Notes: generated from the letters alone by a model not told the origin. 64,000 nt of DNA from Pseudomonadota bacterium (GCA_030528565.1 JAUMYP010000011.1:1-64000), one strand, 5' to 3'. Counted from the stretch's first letter, positions 1 to 8,783 are shown. Numbers and translations are program-made.

Positions 1-18
1 GCTGTCCATGAACTTAGA

Positions 19-75
19 TGACATTCCCTATCCCCTTTGCGGGGGTGATTATCGCAAAGGGGATAGGGAATGTCA
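19..75. repeat. Perfect 23-bp inverted repeat with 11-nt loop
   Basis: Bases 19-41 and 53-75 are exact reverse complements, separated by 11 nt. The arms include CCCTATCCCC and GGGGATAGGG. RNA from either strand could form a long hairpin. No T-tract follows on the plus strand, so a simple intrinsic terminator is unlikely. It lies about 90 bp upstream of rsmG and may be a REP-like or MITE-type palindrome, or the fused ends of a lost element. Confidence 0.85.
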
Positions 76-166
76 CCAGAACCTGTTCACACTTTAATAA
101 AGTCTGAACCGGATTACGTGTTCCCGGCAGGGCAGGCATGGCTGCGGATACGCCATACTTTTATGC

Positions 167-820
167 ATGAATCTGACTGCCCTCCCTTCCGATATCGAAC
201 CACTGCTACGCCAAGGGCTTGCCGAGTTGAAGCTTGATGCCGATGCGCTTGCGCCGCCGCTTTTGACCTATCTGGCGCTGCTCACCCGCTGGAACAGCAC
301 TTACAACCTGACGGCCATCCGTGACCCGCGCGAGATGGTTACCAAACACCTACTCGATTCGCTGGCGATGGTGCCATTCGTGCCGGATGCGGCGCTGGCT
401 GACCTGGGCACCGGCCCCGGGCTTCCGGGCATTCCGCTGGCTATCGCCCGTCCCGGCTGTCAGGTGACGCTGGTGGAATCCAACGGCAAGAAGGCGCGTT
501 TTCTGCGTCAGGCGGTGCGCACCTTGGGGCTTGCCAATGCACGGGTAGCCGAGTCTCGCGCCGAGGCGCTGGATGAGCCGGGGCAGTATGCCGCCATCAC
601 CGCGCGGGCACTGGCGACACTGGACAAAATCATCGCCTTTGGCGGGCATTTGCTGGCGCCGGACGGGGTGTTGCTGGCAATGAAAGCCGAAACCGTGGCC
701 GAAGAAGTCGCGCAGCTGCCACCGGGCTGGCAATTGCAGGCGGTACATGCGCTGCAAGTGCCGGGGCTGGCCGCCAGCCGGCAATTGGCGGTGGTCGGAC
801 GCGGCCACGCCGCCGCCTGA
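167..820 (+). CDS. rsmG: 16S rRNA (guanine527-N7)-methyltransferase RsmG
   Basis: RsmG (GidB) methylates N7 of G527 in 16S rRNA using S-adenosylmethionine. The 217-residue protein has the usual family length. Residues 41-50 contain the conserved [10 protein letters not shown] segment and residues 78-90 the SAM-binding motif [13 protein letters not shown]. The gene is followed after 84 nt by parA-parB, the rsmG-parA-parB order common in Proteobacteria. The ATG at 167 lacks a strong Shine-Dalgarno sequence, but the N-terminus aligns with the family from there. Its usual upstream partner mnmG is not in the window. Confidence 0.95.
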   Translation: MNLTALPSDIEPLLRQGLAELKLDADALAPPLLTYLALLTRWNSTYNLTAIRDPREMVTKHLLDSLAMVPFVPDAALADLGTGPGLPGIPLAIARPGCQVTLVESNGKKARFLRQAVRTLGLANARVAESRAEALDEPGQYAAITARALATLDKIIAFGGHLLAPDGVLLAMKAETVAEEVAQLPPGWQLQAVHALQVPGLAASRQLAVVGRGHAAA

Positions 821-904
821 TTTCCGCCGCAGGGGGTGGCAGGGCATAATGCACAGTCCTTCCGTCGGCATGGCCGACTCCCCGGCTCACAGGACATAGC
901 ATTC

Positions 905-1690
905 ATGGCGCGAATCATCGCGGTTGCCAACCAGAAAGGCGGCGTCGGCAAGACCACCACCGCCGTCAACCTTGCTGCCGCACTGGCGGCCACTCCCAAG
1001 CGGGTGCTGCTGGTGGACCTGGACTCGCAGGGCAATGCCACTTCCGGCAGCGGCGTGGACAAGCATGAAGTGGCGCACACCACTTGCGATGTGCTGCTGG
1101 AAGAAGTCGCGCCGCGCGATGCCATCCTTGCCACCGGGGAAGGTCACGACCTGATGCCGGGCAATACCGACCTCACCGCAGCGGAAATCACGCTGATGGA
1201 CGAGGAAGGCCGCGAACAGCGCCTCAAGCGCGCGCTGGATGCGGTACGCGGCGATTACGACTTCATCATCATCGACTGCCCGCCGGCGCTGTCACTGCTG
1301 ACCCTGAACGCCCTGACTGCCGCCGATTCGGTACTGGTGCCGATGCAGTGCGAGTATTACGCGCTGGAAGGGCTGACATCGCTGTTGCAAACCATCGAGG
1401 CGCTGAAGCAGAAGCTCAACCCGCAGCTGGAAATCGAAGGCGTTTTGCGCACCATGTTCGATGTGCGCAACAACCTGGCCAATGCGGTGTCCGCCGAGCT
1501 GGAGCAGCATTTCGGTCGCAAGCTGTTCAATACCATCGTGCCGCGCAATGTGCGCGTGGCCGAAGCACCCAGCCACGGGCGCAGCATCATCGGCTATGAC
1601 CGCAGCTCACGCGGCGGCATCGCCTACCTGGGTTTGGCCGGAGAAGTGCTGCGCTTGCAGCATGAACGCACTGCCGCAGAAGCGGCCTGA
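905..1690 (+). CDS. parA: Chromosome-partitioning ATPase ParA (Soj)
   Basis: ParA is a deviant Walker ATPase that works with ParB and centromere-like parS sites to segregate newly replicated origins. The 261-residue product begins MARIIAVANQKGGVGKTTTA, so the deviant Walker A box KGGVGKTT is at residues 11-18. The switch region VDLDSQGN and the Walker B region IIIDCPPALS are present. An in-frame start at 836 would add 23 residues ahead of the conserved N-terminus, so the ATG at 905 is preferred. parB follows after 8 nt, so the two are almost certainly co-transcribed. No parS-like palindrome was recognised nearby. Confidence 0.95.
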   Translation: MARIIAVANQKGGVGKTTTAVNLAAALAATPKRVLLVDLDSQGNATSGSGVDKHEVAHTTCDVLLEEVAPRDAILATGEGHDLMPGNTDLTAAEITLMDEEGREQRLKRALDAVRGDYDFIIIDCPPALSLLTLNALTAADSVLVPMQCEYYALEGLTSLLQTIEALKQKLNPQLEIEGVLRTMFDVRNNLANAVSAELEQHFGRKLFNTIVPRNVRVAEAPSHGRSIIGYDRSSRGGIAYLGLAGEVLRLQHERTAAEAA

Positions 1691-1698
1691 GAGGTTCC

Positions 1699-2604
1699 AT
1701 GAGCAATTCCAAAGCAGCCAGCAAGAGCAAGAAACCGGCACTGGGACGCGGCCTCAACACGCTGATTCCCGGTGGTGTCAAAACCCTGGAAAACGTGGAA
1801 GCCCAGCCGGGCGAGAAACTCACCCGCCTGCCGGTCAAGCATTTGCAGCCGGGCAAATACCAGCCGCGCCGCACTATGGACGATGCCAAGCTGCAGGAGC
1901 TGGCCGAGTCCATCAAGGTGCAGGGCGTGGTGCAGCCCATCGTGGTGCGCAGCATCGGCAAGGACAAGTATGAAATCGTCGCCGGTGAACGCCGCTGGCG
2001 CGCCACGCAACTGGCCGGGCTGATTGAAATCCCCGCCGTGGTGCGCGAACTGGACGACCGCACCGTGGTGGCGATGGCGCTGATTGAAAACATCCAGCGC
2101 GAAGACCTGAACCCGCTGGAAGAAGCCGAGGCGCTGCAACGGCTGATTGACGAGTTCGACCTGACCCATGCGCAGGCGGCCGAGGCGGTCGGGCGCTCGC
2201 GTGCTGCGGTTTCCAATCTGCTGCGGCTTTTGGAACTGCCGCCGGAAATCCGCAAGCTGGTGCAGGCGCGCGAAATCGAAATGGGTCATGCCCGCGCCTT
2301 GCTGTCGCTGACCCCGCAGGCGGCAATCGCGCTGGCCAAGCAGGCCGCCGCCGAAGGCTGGAGCGTGCGCGAGGTCGAGCACCGCGTGCAGCAACTGGCC
2401 GCAGGCAAGCTCGGCACCCCATCAAAACGCAAGAAGCCGCTGCCCTCTGCCGATATCGCCGCCCTGGAAAACGAGCTGTCCGAAACCCTGGCCAGCAAAG
2501 TCACGGTGCAGCATGGCCGCGGCGGGCGCGGCAAGCTGGTGATTCATTACGGCTCGCTGGACGCACTGGACGGCGTGCTGGAACGGCTGCGCAAAACGCC
2601 CTGA
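1699..2604 (+). CDS. parB: Chromosome-partitioning protein ParB
   Basis: ParB binds parS, spreads on DNA as a CTP-dependent clamp and stimulates ParA. The 301-residue protein has the N-terminal ALGRGLNTLIPGG segment (residues 14-26), which contacts ParA. The CTP-binding box GERRWRA is at about residues 97-102. A helix-turn-helix follows around residues 150-175, where THAQAAEAVGRSRAAVSNLL reads as the HTH. The basic C-terminal domain follows a short proline/lysine linker. Start and spacing (8 nt after parA, with GAGAGG upstream) fit an operon. Confidence 0.95.
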   Translation: MSNSKAASKSKKPALGRGLNTLIPGGVKTLENVEAQPGEKLTRLPVKHLQPGKYQPRRTMDDAKLQELAESIKVQGVVQPIVVRSIGKDKYEIVAGERRWRATQLAGLIEIPAVVRELDDRTVVAMALIENIQREDLNPLEEAEALQRLIDEFDLTHAQAAEAVGRSRAAVSNLLRLLELPPEIRKLVQAREIEMGHARALLSLTPQAAIALAKQAAAEGWSVREVEHRVQQLAAGKLGTPSKRKKPLPSADIAALENELSETLASKVTVQHGRGGRGKLVIHYGSLDALDGVLERLRKTP

Positions 2605-2612
2605 ACCCCACG

Positions 2613-3593
2613 ATGTCGGCCTCTGCTTCTCCCATCCTTGTCACCGGCGCGGCCGGTTTCATCGGCGCGCATGTCTGTCAGGCACTGGCCGCGCGCGGCC
2701 TCGATGTGGTCGGGCTGGACAATTACAACGACTATTACGACCCGCAGCTAAAACGCGACCGCGTTGCCGCGCTATGCCCGGAAGTGGACATCCGCAAGCT
2801 CGACCTCAGCGACCGCGCCGCCCTGAATGCGCTGTTTGCGGAAATCAGCCCCGGGCAAGTGATTCACCTGGCCGCACAGGCGGGCGTGCGCTATTCTCTG
2901 CAAAACCCGCACGCCTATGTGGACAGCAATCTGGCGGGTTTTGTGAACATGCTGGAGGCCTGCCGCCAGCATGGCGTGGCGCATCTGGTCTATGCCAGCT
3001 CCTCCTCGGTGTATGGCGACTCGGCCACGCCGCCGTTTTCCGAAGACCAGCGCATCGACCAGCCGCGCTCGCTGTATGCCGCCACCAAGGCGGCCAACGA
3101 GCTGATGGCGCATACCTATGCGCAGCTCTACCGCCTGCCCGCCACCGGCCTGCGCTTTTTCACCGTGTACGGCCCCTGGGGCAGGCCGGACATGGCACCG
3201 CTGCTGTTCTCGCGCGCAGTGCTGGCAGGCCGCCCCATCGAGGTGTTCAACCACGGGCAGATGCGCCGCGACTTTACCCATATCAGCGATATTGTCGCGG
3301 GCATTCTCGGCGCGCTTGCGCACCCTGCCGATGGCGATACCCCGCATCAGGTGTTCAACCTCGGCAATCACACCCCGGTGGCGCTGGAGGACTTTATCGC
3401 CGTGATTGAACGCGCCGCAGGCCGGACGGCAGAAAAAATCCACAAGCCGATGCAGCCCGGCGACATGGTGGCCACCTGCGCCGATACCCGCAAGGCCGCG
3501 GCGGCCTTCGGCTTTGCCCCCGCCACCCCGATTGAAACCGGCCTGCCGCCAGTGGTGGCCTGGTGCCGCGATTATTTTGGAGATGCCGCATGA
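2613..3593 (+). CDS. NAD-dependent sugar-nucleotide epimerase, UDP-glucuronate 4-epimerase-like
   Basis: This is an extended short-chain dehydrogenase that probably interconverts UDP-glucuronate and UDP-galacturonate or a related pair. The 326-residue protein has the Rossmann motif TGAAGFIG at residues 11-18, an LDNYNDYYDPQLKRDR segment typical of UDP-glucuronate epimerases, Ser/Thr at SSSSVYG (129-135) and the catalytic Y155/K159 pair in SLYAATK. It starts 8 nt after parB, and its stop overlaps the next start (ATGA), so it opens a glycosylation cassette placed behind the partition genes. The exact substrate is not provable from sequence. Confidence 0.85.
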   Translation: MSASASPILVTGAAGFIGAHVCQALAARGLDVVGLDNYNDYYDPQLKRDRVAALCPEVDIRKLDLSDRAALNALFAEISPGQVIHLAAQAGVRYSLQNPHAYVDSNLAGFVNMLEACRQHGVAHLVYASSSSVYGDSATPPFSEDQRIDQPRSLYAATKAANELMAHTYAQLYRLPATGLRFFTVYGPWGRPDMAPLLFSRAVLAGRPIEVFNHGQMRRDFTHISDIVAGILGALAHPADGDTPHQVFNLGNHTPVALEDFIAVIERAAGRTAEKIHKPMQPGDMVATCADTRKAAAAFGFAPATPIETGLPPVVAWCRDYFGDAA

Positions 3594-4324
3594 ACCCCAC
3601 GCCCGAACTCTCCGTCGTGGTGCCGGTGCATAACGAACAGGACAATATCGCGCCGCTGGTGGCGGAAATCCTCGCCGCCCTGCGTGGCGTGCTGGCGTTT
3701 GAAATCATCTATGTCGATGACCTCTCGCGCGATGCCACGCTGGCGCGGTTGCAAGCCCTGCAAGCCACCACCCCAGAACTGCGGGTGATTCGGCATCTAA
3801 CCAACAGCGGCCAGAGCACCGCGGTGCGCAACGGCATCAAGGCCGCGCGCGCGCCCTGGGTGGCAACGCTGGACGGCGATGGCCAGAACGACCCGGCCGA
3901 CATCCCCAAACTGCTGGCCGAGCGTGACAAGGCCAGCGCCGATACCAAACTGTTCGCAGGCTGGCGCGTCAACCGCCAAGATTCGGGCAGCAAACGCTGG
4001 GCCTCGCGCTGGGCCAATGCCATCCGCGCACGGATGCTGCGCGATGCCACCCCGGATACCGGCTGCGGCATCAAGCTGATGGAACGCGCGGCCTTCCTTG
4101 AGCTGCCGTATTTCGACCATATGCACCGCTATCTGCCCGCGCTGATGCAGCGCGCTGGCTGGCGCACCTTAAGCGTGCCGGTCAACCACCGCCACCGCGT
4201 CAGCGGCGTGTCCAAATACACCAATCTTGGCCGCGCCCTGGTCGGCGTGCGCGACCTGCTTGGCGTGTCCTGGCTCATCACCCGCAGCCGCCGCACCGCC
4301 ACCGAAGAACTGCCACCGCCATGA
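3590..4324 (+). CDS. Family 2 glycosyltransferase, polyprenyl-phosphate sugar transferase-like
   Basis: A GT-A fold transferase of the dolichol-phosphate mannosyltransferase/ArnC type, expected to charge a lipid carrier at the inner face of the cytoplasmic membrane. The 244-residue protein has VVVPVHNEQDNI at residues 9-20, the metal-binding DGDGQNDP at 95-102 and a C-terminal basic tail. It has no clear pair of C-terminal membrane helices. The ATG at 3590 overlaps the epimerase stop and its own stop overlaps the next gene (ATGA), so translation is coupled. An upstream in-frame start at 3563 is less likely. Confidence 0.85.
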   Translation: MNPTPELSVVVPVHNEQDNIAPLVAEILAALRGVLAFEIIYVDDLSRDATLARLQALQATTPELRVIRHLTNSGQSTAVRNGIKAARAPWVATLDGDGQNDPADIPKLLAERDKASADTKLFAGWRVNRQDSGSKRWASRWANAIRARMLRDATPDTGCGIKLMERAAFLELPYFDHMHRYLPALMQRAGWRTLSVPVNHRHRVSGVSKYTNLGRALVGVRDLLGVSWLITRSRRTATEELPPP

Positions 4325-4665
4325 CCGACCCGACCCCGTTCATGGATACCCCGGTGCAGTGGCTGGCCTGGACCGGCATCCACATGACCCCGTGGAAAAT
4401 CATCGGCTGGGTGGGCGCGCTGATGTTCGGCGGCCGCTGGCTGGTGCAATTCATCGCCAGCCGCCGCGCCAAAAAGCCGGTGATTCCACGGCTGTTCTGG
4501 TACATGAGCATCATCGGCAGCCTGATGACGCTCAGCTATTTCATCTTCGGCAAGAACGATTCGGTGGGCATTTTGCAGAACCTGTTTCCCACCTTCACCG
4601 CCAGCTACAGCCTGTGGCTGGACATCAAGCATCGCGGCTGGAAGCGCGACCGCGCCGGGCATTGA
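4321..4665 (+). CDS. Small membrane protein with lipid-A-disaccharide-synthase N-terminal (LAB_N) domain
   Basis: The 114-residue protein matches the stand-alone LAB_N family, predicted to have three membrane helices (about residues 22-45, 58-80 and 86-105). Recognisable segments are GWVGALMFGGRWLVQFIA and a C-terminal LWLDIKHR. Such proteins often sit next to GT2 transferases in lipid or cell-wall sugar modification loci, and the 4-nt overlap with the GT2 gene supports a joint membrane role. Its biochemical activity is not known. It ends the cassette that began at the epimerase. Confidence 0.8.
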   Translation: MTDPTPFMDTPVQWLAWTGIHMTPWKIIGWVGALMFGGRWLVQFIASRRAKKPVIPRLFWYMSIIGSLMTLSYFIFGKNDSVGILQNLFPTFTASYSLWLDIKHRGWKRDRAGH

Positions 4666-4701
4666 TTTACACTGCGGGCTTTCTGTCCTTGCCCTGCCCG
4701 C

Positions 4702-6483
4702 ATGAAAACTCCACTTGCCTCTGCCCTGGCACTGGCGCTCGCCGCGCTTGCCTGCCCCGCCACCAGCCACGCACAAGCACCTGCCGCCAGCACCCAGGCC
4801 AATGAGGACGCGCGTTTCCAGGCCATCTATCAGCGCGAATGGGCCTGGCGCCAGCAGCAGGAAGGCCATGCCGCTGAGGAAGACAGCAACGCAAGCCGCA
4901 TCACCAGCCTGCCGGATGTTTCGCCTGCGGCGCAGGCGCGCCGCCTGAAGATGTGGCAATCGGTGCTGCGCGAGCTGGATGGCATCGACCCGGCCAGGCT
5001 CTCTCATGCCGAGCGCATCAACTACCGGGTGTATCGCCCGCAGATTGAAGACCTGGCCGCCAGCGTGCGTTTCCGCGATTACGAAATGCCGTTCAATGCC
5101 GACTCCTCGTTCTGGTCATGGCTGGGCTTCATGGGGCAGAGCCAATTGCGCAACGTGGCGGACTACCGCGCCTATATCGCCATGCTGAACGATGTGCCGC
5201 GCTATTTTGACCAGCACATCGACAATATGCGCGCCGGGCTTGCACGCGGCTTTTCGGTGCCGCGCGCCACGCTCGATGGCCGCGACAAGTCCATCGCCCA
5301 GGTAGCGGAGCTGAAGGACGCTACCCAGGCCGCGCTGTACGCCCCGTTCAAGCAAATGCCCGGCACCATCCCGGCAGCACAGCAAGAGGCATTGCGCCGC
5401 GCAGCCCGGCAGGCGATTGAGCAATCGGTCATCCCCGCCTATGCCAGGCTGCTCGTATTCTTTCGCAACGAATACATGCCCGGCGCGCGCACCACACTGG
5501 CCGCCGAGGCCATGCCCGATGGCGTCAACTGGTATCGCCAGCAAATCCGCCACTACACCACGCTGGACCTGTCGCCCGAAGAAATCCACCAGATTGGCCT
5601 GAAAGAAGTCGCGCAAATCCGCGCCGAAATGGAAGCCATCATCCGGCAGGTGGGCTTTGCAGGTCATTCGCCGCAAACCCGCTTCCAGGATTTTCTCGCC
5701 TTCCTGCGCAGCGACCCGCAGTTCTACGCCAAGACCCCACAGGAACTTTTGAGCCGCGCCGCCTGGATTGCCAAGCGGGTGGACGGGCAGCTTGGCAAAA
5801 TCATCGGCAAACTGCCGCGCAACCGCTTCACCATCGTCGAGGTGCCGCCGGACATCGCGCCGTTCTGGACTGCCGGACGCGGCGGCGCCAGCACCTACTG
5901 GCTCAATACCTATGACCTGCCCTCGCGCCCGCTATACAACCTGCCCGCGCTGACCCTGCACGAAGCCGCCCCCGGCCATGCCCTGCAAGGCTCACTGGTG
6001 ATGGAAATGGGCGAAACCCCCGCCTTCCGCAAGCAATACATCAGCGCCTATGGCGAGGGCTGGGGCTTGTATTCGGAGTGGCTGGGCAAGGAAATGGGCA
6101 TCTACGAAACCCCCTACGAGGATTTTGGCCGCCTCACCTACGCCATGTGGCGCGCCTGCCGCCTGGTGATTGATACCGGCATCCACCACAAGGGCTGGAG
6201 CCGCGAGGAGGCACTGGCCTACCTGCGCGAAAACACCGCGCTGTCCGAGCACGAAGTCACCACCGAAGTGGACCGCTATATCTCCTGGCCGGGACAGGCG
6301 CTGTCCTACAAGCTCGGCGAAATCGTGATGATGCGCCTGCGCCGCGAAGCCGAGGCCGAACTGGGCGAGAAGTTCAACGTGCGCCGCTTCCACGATGCCC
6401 TCCTCGCCCCCGGCTCGATTCCGCTACCGCTGCTGGAAGAGGAAATCCGCGGCTTTATCGCCAGCGAAAAACGCCGCCAATGA
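4702..6483 (+). CDS. DUF885 family exported protein, possible metallopeptidase
   Basis: The 593-residue product has a cleavable signal peptide (residues 1 to about 25, ending SHAQA). A long alpha-helical DUF885 body follows. It carries LHEAAPGHALQ around residue 420, which resembles a gluzincin HExxxGH arrangement, with GEGWGLYSEWL downstream as candidate third ligand and structural motif. Family members are predicted zinc-dependent peptidases of the periplasm or outer envelope, and few have assigned substrates. It begins 36 nt after the sugar cassette and may have its own promoter. Confidence 0.8.
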   Translation: MKTPLASALALALAALACPATSHAQAPAASTQANEDARFQAIYQREWAWRQQQEGHAAEEDSNASRITSLPDVSPAAQARRLKMWQSVLRELDGIDPARLSHAERINYRVYRPQIEDLAASVRFRDYEMPFNADSSFWSWLGFMGQSQLRNVADYRAYIAMLNDVPRYFDQHIDNMRAGLARGFSVPRATLDGRDKSIAQVAELKDATQAALYAPFKQMPGTIPAAQQEALRRAARQAIEQSVIPAYARLLVFFRNEYMPGARTTLAAEAMPDGVNWYRQQIRHYTTLDLSPEEIHQIGLKEVAQIRAEMEAIIRQVGFAGHSPQTRFQDFLAFLRSDPQFYAKTPQELLSRAAWIAKRVDGQLGKIIGKLPRNRFTIVEVPPDIAPFWTAGRGGASTYWLNTYDLPSRPLYNLPALTLHEAAPGHALQGSLVMEMGETPAFRKQYISAYGEGWGLYSEWLGKEMGIYETPYEDFGRLTYAMWRACRLVIDTGIHHKGWSREEALAYLRENTALSEHEVTTEVDRYISWPGQALSYKLGEIVMMRLRREAEAELGEKFNVRRFHDALLAPGSIPLPLLEEEIRGFIASEKRRQ

Positions 6484-6539
6484 TTTCCGGCAAGAACGGC
6501 ACGGGCGTGCGGCGCAGCCCACTGCCCGCACGCCTTCAA

Positions 6540-7223
6540 TCATTTGCTGACCAGCTGAAACTCTTTGGCGTATTCGCCGGAAAAGTCACACAGCCCGGCG
6601 CGCAGGCGCTGCGGCATGTCGGCAAGGCCAGTGCCGACATGCACATAGCCTGCGGGCAAAATCGTGTCGGAGCTGCCCAGATGCACTTCGCCCGGCAGGT
6701 GCTTCTTTTCCACTTCGCTGCTCAGTTGGTGCTTGCCATCCCAGCCCACTGGCGCGACCTTGAGCCGGTCTTGCTTGTCATTGAGGCGATAGCAGAACAG
6801 CAGCACATCGCGGGCGTAGCGTGGCGGTGGGGTGTAAGTGGGCATGTCACTCCACATACCCTGCCCTTTGCGGAACTGTATGTCCGAAACTGCCACCGCA
6901 TAGCTTTTCAGCAGCGGCATATAGGGCACCCAGGCTAGCCGATAATTGCGCCCGGGCAGCGGCCATTCGCCGGTATGCAAGGGTATCGCCGGTTCAGTCG
7001 GCCCCAAATCCGTACCCAGATATAGCTCGCACCGCGGGTTGATGCCGATGAATTCCTGCACATCCTTGGTATTGATCCACAAGCCTTGCAGACGCTGGTC
7101 GCAATGCGCATCCGCAGCTCGGCTATGCCGCGCGTCGGCATCAAAGCCCGGCACCATGCAGCCACTGATGCCCGATGCCGTAACAGCCAACAACGCGCAG
7201 CACAAAACTCGACGCAACCACAT
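6540..7223 (-). CDS. Putative lipoprotein of unknown function
   Basis: The 227-residue protein has a type II signal: a hydrophobic stretch VLCCALLAVTASGISGC with Cys22 as lipidation site. The mature part is soluble with no membrane helices. It includes several Trp/Tyr-rich stretches, a few cysteines (in HCDQRL, PRCELY, FCYRLN and LCDFSG) and no domain I recognise. It is convergent with the DUF885 gene and divergent from rpmB, so it is probably monocistronic. Confidence 0.65.
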   Translation of the reverse strand: MWLRRVLCCALLAVTASGISGCMVPGFDADARHSRAADAHCDQRLQGLWINTKDVQEFIGINPRCELYLGTDLGPTEPAIPLHTGEWPLPGRNYRLAWVPYMPLLKSYAVAVSDIQFRKGQGMWSDMPTYTPPPRYARDVLLFCYRLNDKQDRLKVAPVGWDGKHQLSSEVEKKHLPGEVHLGSSDTILPAGYVHVGTGLADMPQRLRAGLCDFSGEYAKEFQLVSK

Positions 7224-7292
7224 TGATTGCTCTCCCCCTATCGCTCAGATAGCGTAGTGTGCCACACGCAGGCCGTTACCTATCACGTTTTC

Positions 7293-7321
7293 TTGCGCGC
7301 GCCCTTCTCATCGGGCATAAT
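7293..7321 (+). promoter_or_regulatory. Predicted sigma70-type promoter for rpmB-rpmG
   Basis: A TTGCGC -35 box (7293-7298) and CATAAT -10 box (7316-7321) are separated by 17 bp. This would give a leader of about 140 nt before the rpmB ATG at 7469. The match was made by eye; the leader shows several GC-rich hairpins but no riboswitch I recognise. Confidence 0.45.
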
Positions 7322-7468
7322 GCGCGGCTCTCTGCGGCTGCCCTTTGGGCAGTCTGTACCCGAAGCGCGGTTTGGGTCGCAGGTTTTGCCCGTATCGCGC
7401 GGCGGATTTCCGCCGGGGCCGCCGTCTTCCGGGCTACGGAAGGCAACCACAGACACCAGAGGTGCATC

Positions 7469-7705
7469 ATGCCCCGTCAATGCCAAGTCACCGGCAAGCG
7501 TACGACGACCGGTAACAACGTCTCGCACGCGATGAACAAAACCCGTCGCCGCTTCATGCCCAATCTTCACGAACGCCGCTTTTGGGTGGCTTCCGAAAAC
7601 CGTTGGGTGAAGCTGCGTGTTTCCACCAAGGCCCTGCGCACCATCGACAAGAACGGCATCGACGCCGTGCTCGCCGACCTGCGTGCCCGTGGCGAAAAAA
7701 TCTAA
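7469..7705 (+). CDS. rpmB: 50S ribosomal protein L28
   Basis: L28 is a small basic protein of the large ribosomal subunit. The 78-residue product begins [20 protein letters not shown] and contains [12 protein letters not shown], both diagnostic. An open frame extends 70 codons upstream to 7259, but homologous sequence begins at the ATG at 7469, which is preceded by a purine-rich AGAGGTG. rpmG follows after 12 nt, the conserved rpmB-rpmG pair. Confidence 0.96.
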   Translation: MPRQCQVTGKRTTTGNNVSHAMNKTRRRFMPNLHERRFWVASENRWVKLRVSTKALRTIDKNGIDAVLADLRARGEKI

Positions 7706-7717
7706 GGAGTCCCTACC

Positions 7718-7882
7718 ATGCCCTCCAAGCGCGACAAAATCCGCCTGATTTCCTCGGAAGGAACGGGTCACTTCTACACCACTGACAAGAACAAGAAGAA
7801 CACTCCCGGCAAGATGGAAATGAAAAAGTACGACCCGGTGGTGCGCAAGCACGTAATCTACAAGGAAGGCAAGATTAAGTAA
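7718..7882 (+). CDS. rpmG: 50S ribosomal protein L33
   Basis: The 54-residue product begins [20 protein letters not shown] and ends [11 protein letters not shown], a full-length L33. It has none of the four zinc-ligand cysteines, so it is the zinc-independent (C-minus) form. A good ribosome-binding site (AAGGAG, about 7704-7709) overlaps the rpmB stop. A strong terminator follows immediately, which closes the two-gene operon. Confidence 0.96.
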   Translation: MPSKRDKIRLISSEGTGHFYTTDKNKKNTPGKMEMKKYDPVVRKHVIYKEGKIK

Positions 7883-7896
7883 TCTTCCACGAAAGC

Positions 7897-7924
7897 ACGC
7901 CCCGCATTGCGGGGCGTTGTTTTT
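7897..7924 (+). terminator. Intrinsic terminator after rpmG
   Basis: A 9-bp stem ACGCCCCGC (7897-7905) / GCGGGGCGT (7909-7917) with a tight loop is followed by TGTTTTT. It lies 14 nt after the rpmG stop. Confidence 0.9.
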
Positions 7925-8049
7925 GGCAGACTCACTACAGCGCCTTCCGGCTTGTCATTCTGCACAAGCGCAGTGCAGTTGCAGAATCTCTCGGGGCTTC
8001 CGCAAAAAACCTGCGATTACACGCAGGGTGAGAGGTTGCCGCTGCGACT

Positions 8050-8134
8050 TGCGCAGTTTGAATGCCTCACTGCACTTCGCCATGAAAAACACCCCAAAAG
8101 CTGGATGGGCGTCCAACTTTTGAGGTGCAGTTCA
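8050..8134 (-). mobile_element. Ghost of an IS3-family element right end (terminal repeat plus start of orfA)
   Basis: On the minus strand this stretch reads an inverted-repeat end (TGAACTGCACCTC...) followed by an ATG at 8083 encoding MAKCSEAFKLR. That is nearly the same as the orfA start MAKYSEVFKLR of the IS3-family element at 24689-26930. Similarity stops near 8050 and the reading frame is lost. It is therefore an 85-bp relic without transposase. The rest of the 247-bp gap between the rpmG terminator and the next gene shows no gene. Confidence 0.75.
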
Positions 8135-8171
8135 AGTGCGGGGCGTTTTTTATGCCCTGGGCACTGAAAAA

Positions 8172-8783
8172 TCAGCGTTTGGGAAGTGCTACCGGCTGCG
8201 ATTCGCCCGCACGATACGGGTATTTGGCAAAGATGGCGGTAACGGCCGCATCAATATCGGCAGCGCGCTCCTCCGGGCTGCGGCGCACCACCCGGCCAAT
8301 TGCATCCCCGGTCCAGACCATGCGGTTTTGTGCCGCATCCACCAAGTCCACCGTCAAGGTGCCTTCGGTATAGCGGCTGACCATGGCCTCGTCATACCAG
8401 ATTGGAAGCGCGACATAGGCACGGGCGCGGTAGCTCCAGAAATAGCTGAAATCCATGCGTGGCGCGGTATAGACATCGCTGCGCTCCTGCGTCGCCAACT
8501 GGAAATTGACTTTGATATCGGCCTGCTCGGCACTGTAACGGTAGCCGCGCGCTTCCATCTCGCGTTCGACATTGGTTTTGATGCGCTCGCTGACCCAGCT
8601 GGAATAACCGGCCTGTTCCATGGCAATCGGCGTGTACCAGCCCCAGGTCTTGTATTGGCCGAAGTTTGCCCCCGGGTCGTAATCAGTACGCACATGCGGC
8701 CCGGAGGCACAACCGGCCAGGAGTAGCAGCAAGCCTGCCGCAAGCAGCAGTTTGCGCAAAGAAAATGCTGAGTGAATCTTCAT
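8172..8783 (-). CDS. DUF4136 family lipoprotein
   Basis: The 203-residue protein has a type II signal (LLLAAGLLLLLAGC) with the lipidation Cys at about residue 22. The DUF4136 body contains VRTDYDPGANFGQYKTWGW and, near the end, RRSPEERAADIDAAVTAIF, both typical of the family. It is probably an outer-membrane-anchored periplasmic protein of unknown function. The ATG at 8783 is preferred because the signal peptide begins there, although the frame stays open upstream. It lies downstream of thiC in the same orientation, 107 nt after the thiC start-distal end on the opposite side, so no operon is claimed. Confidence 0.8.
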   Translation of the reverse strand: MKIHSAFSLRKLLLAAGLLLLLAGCASGPHVRTDYDPGANFGQYKTWGWYTPIAMEQAGYSSWVSERIKTNVEREMEARGYRYSAEQADIKVNFQLATQERSDVYTAPRMDFSYFWSYRARAYVALPIWYDEAMVSRYTEGTLTVDLVDAAQNRMVWTGDAIGRVVRRSPEERAADIDAAVTAIFAKYPYRAGESQPVALPKR

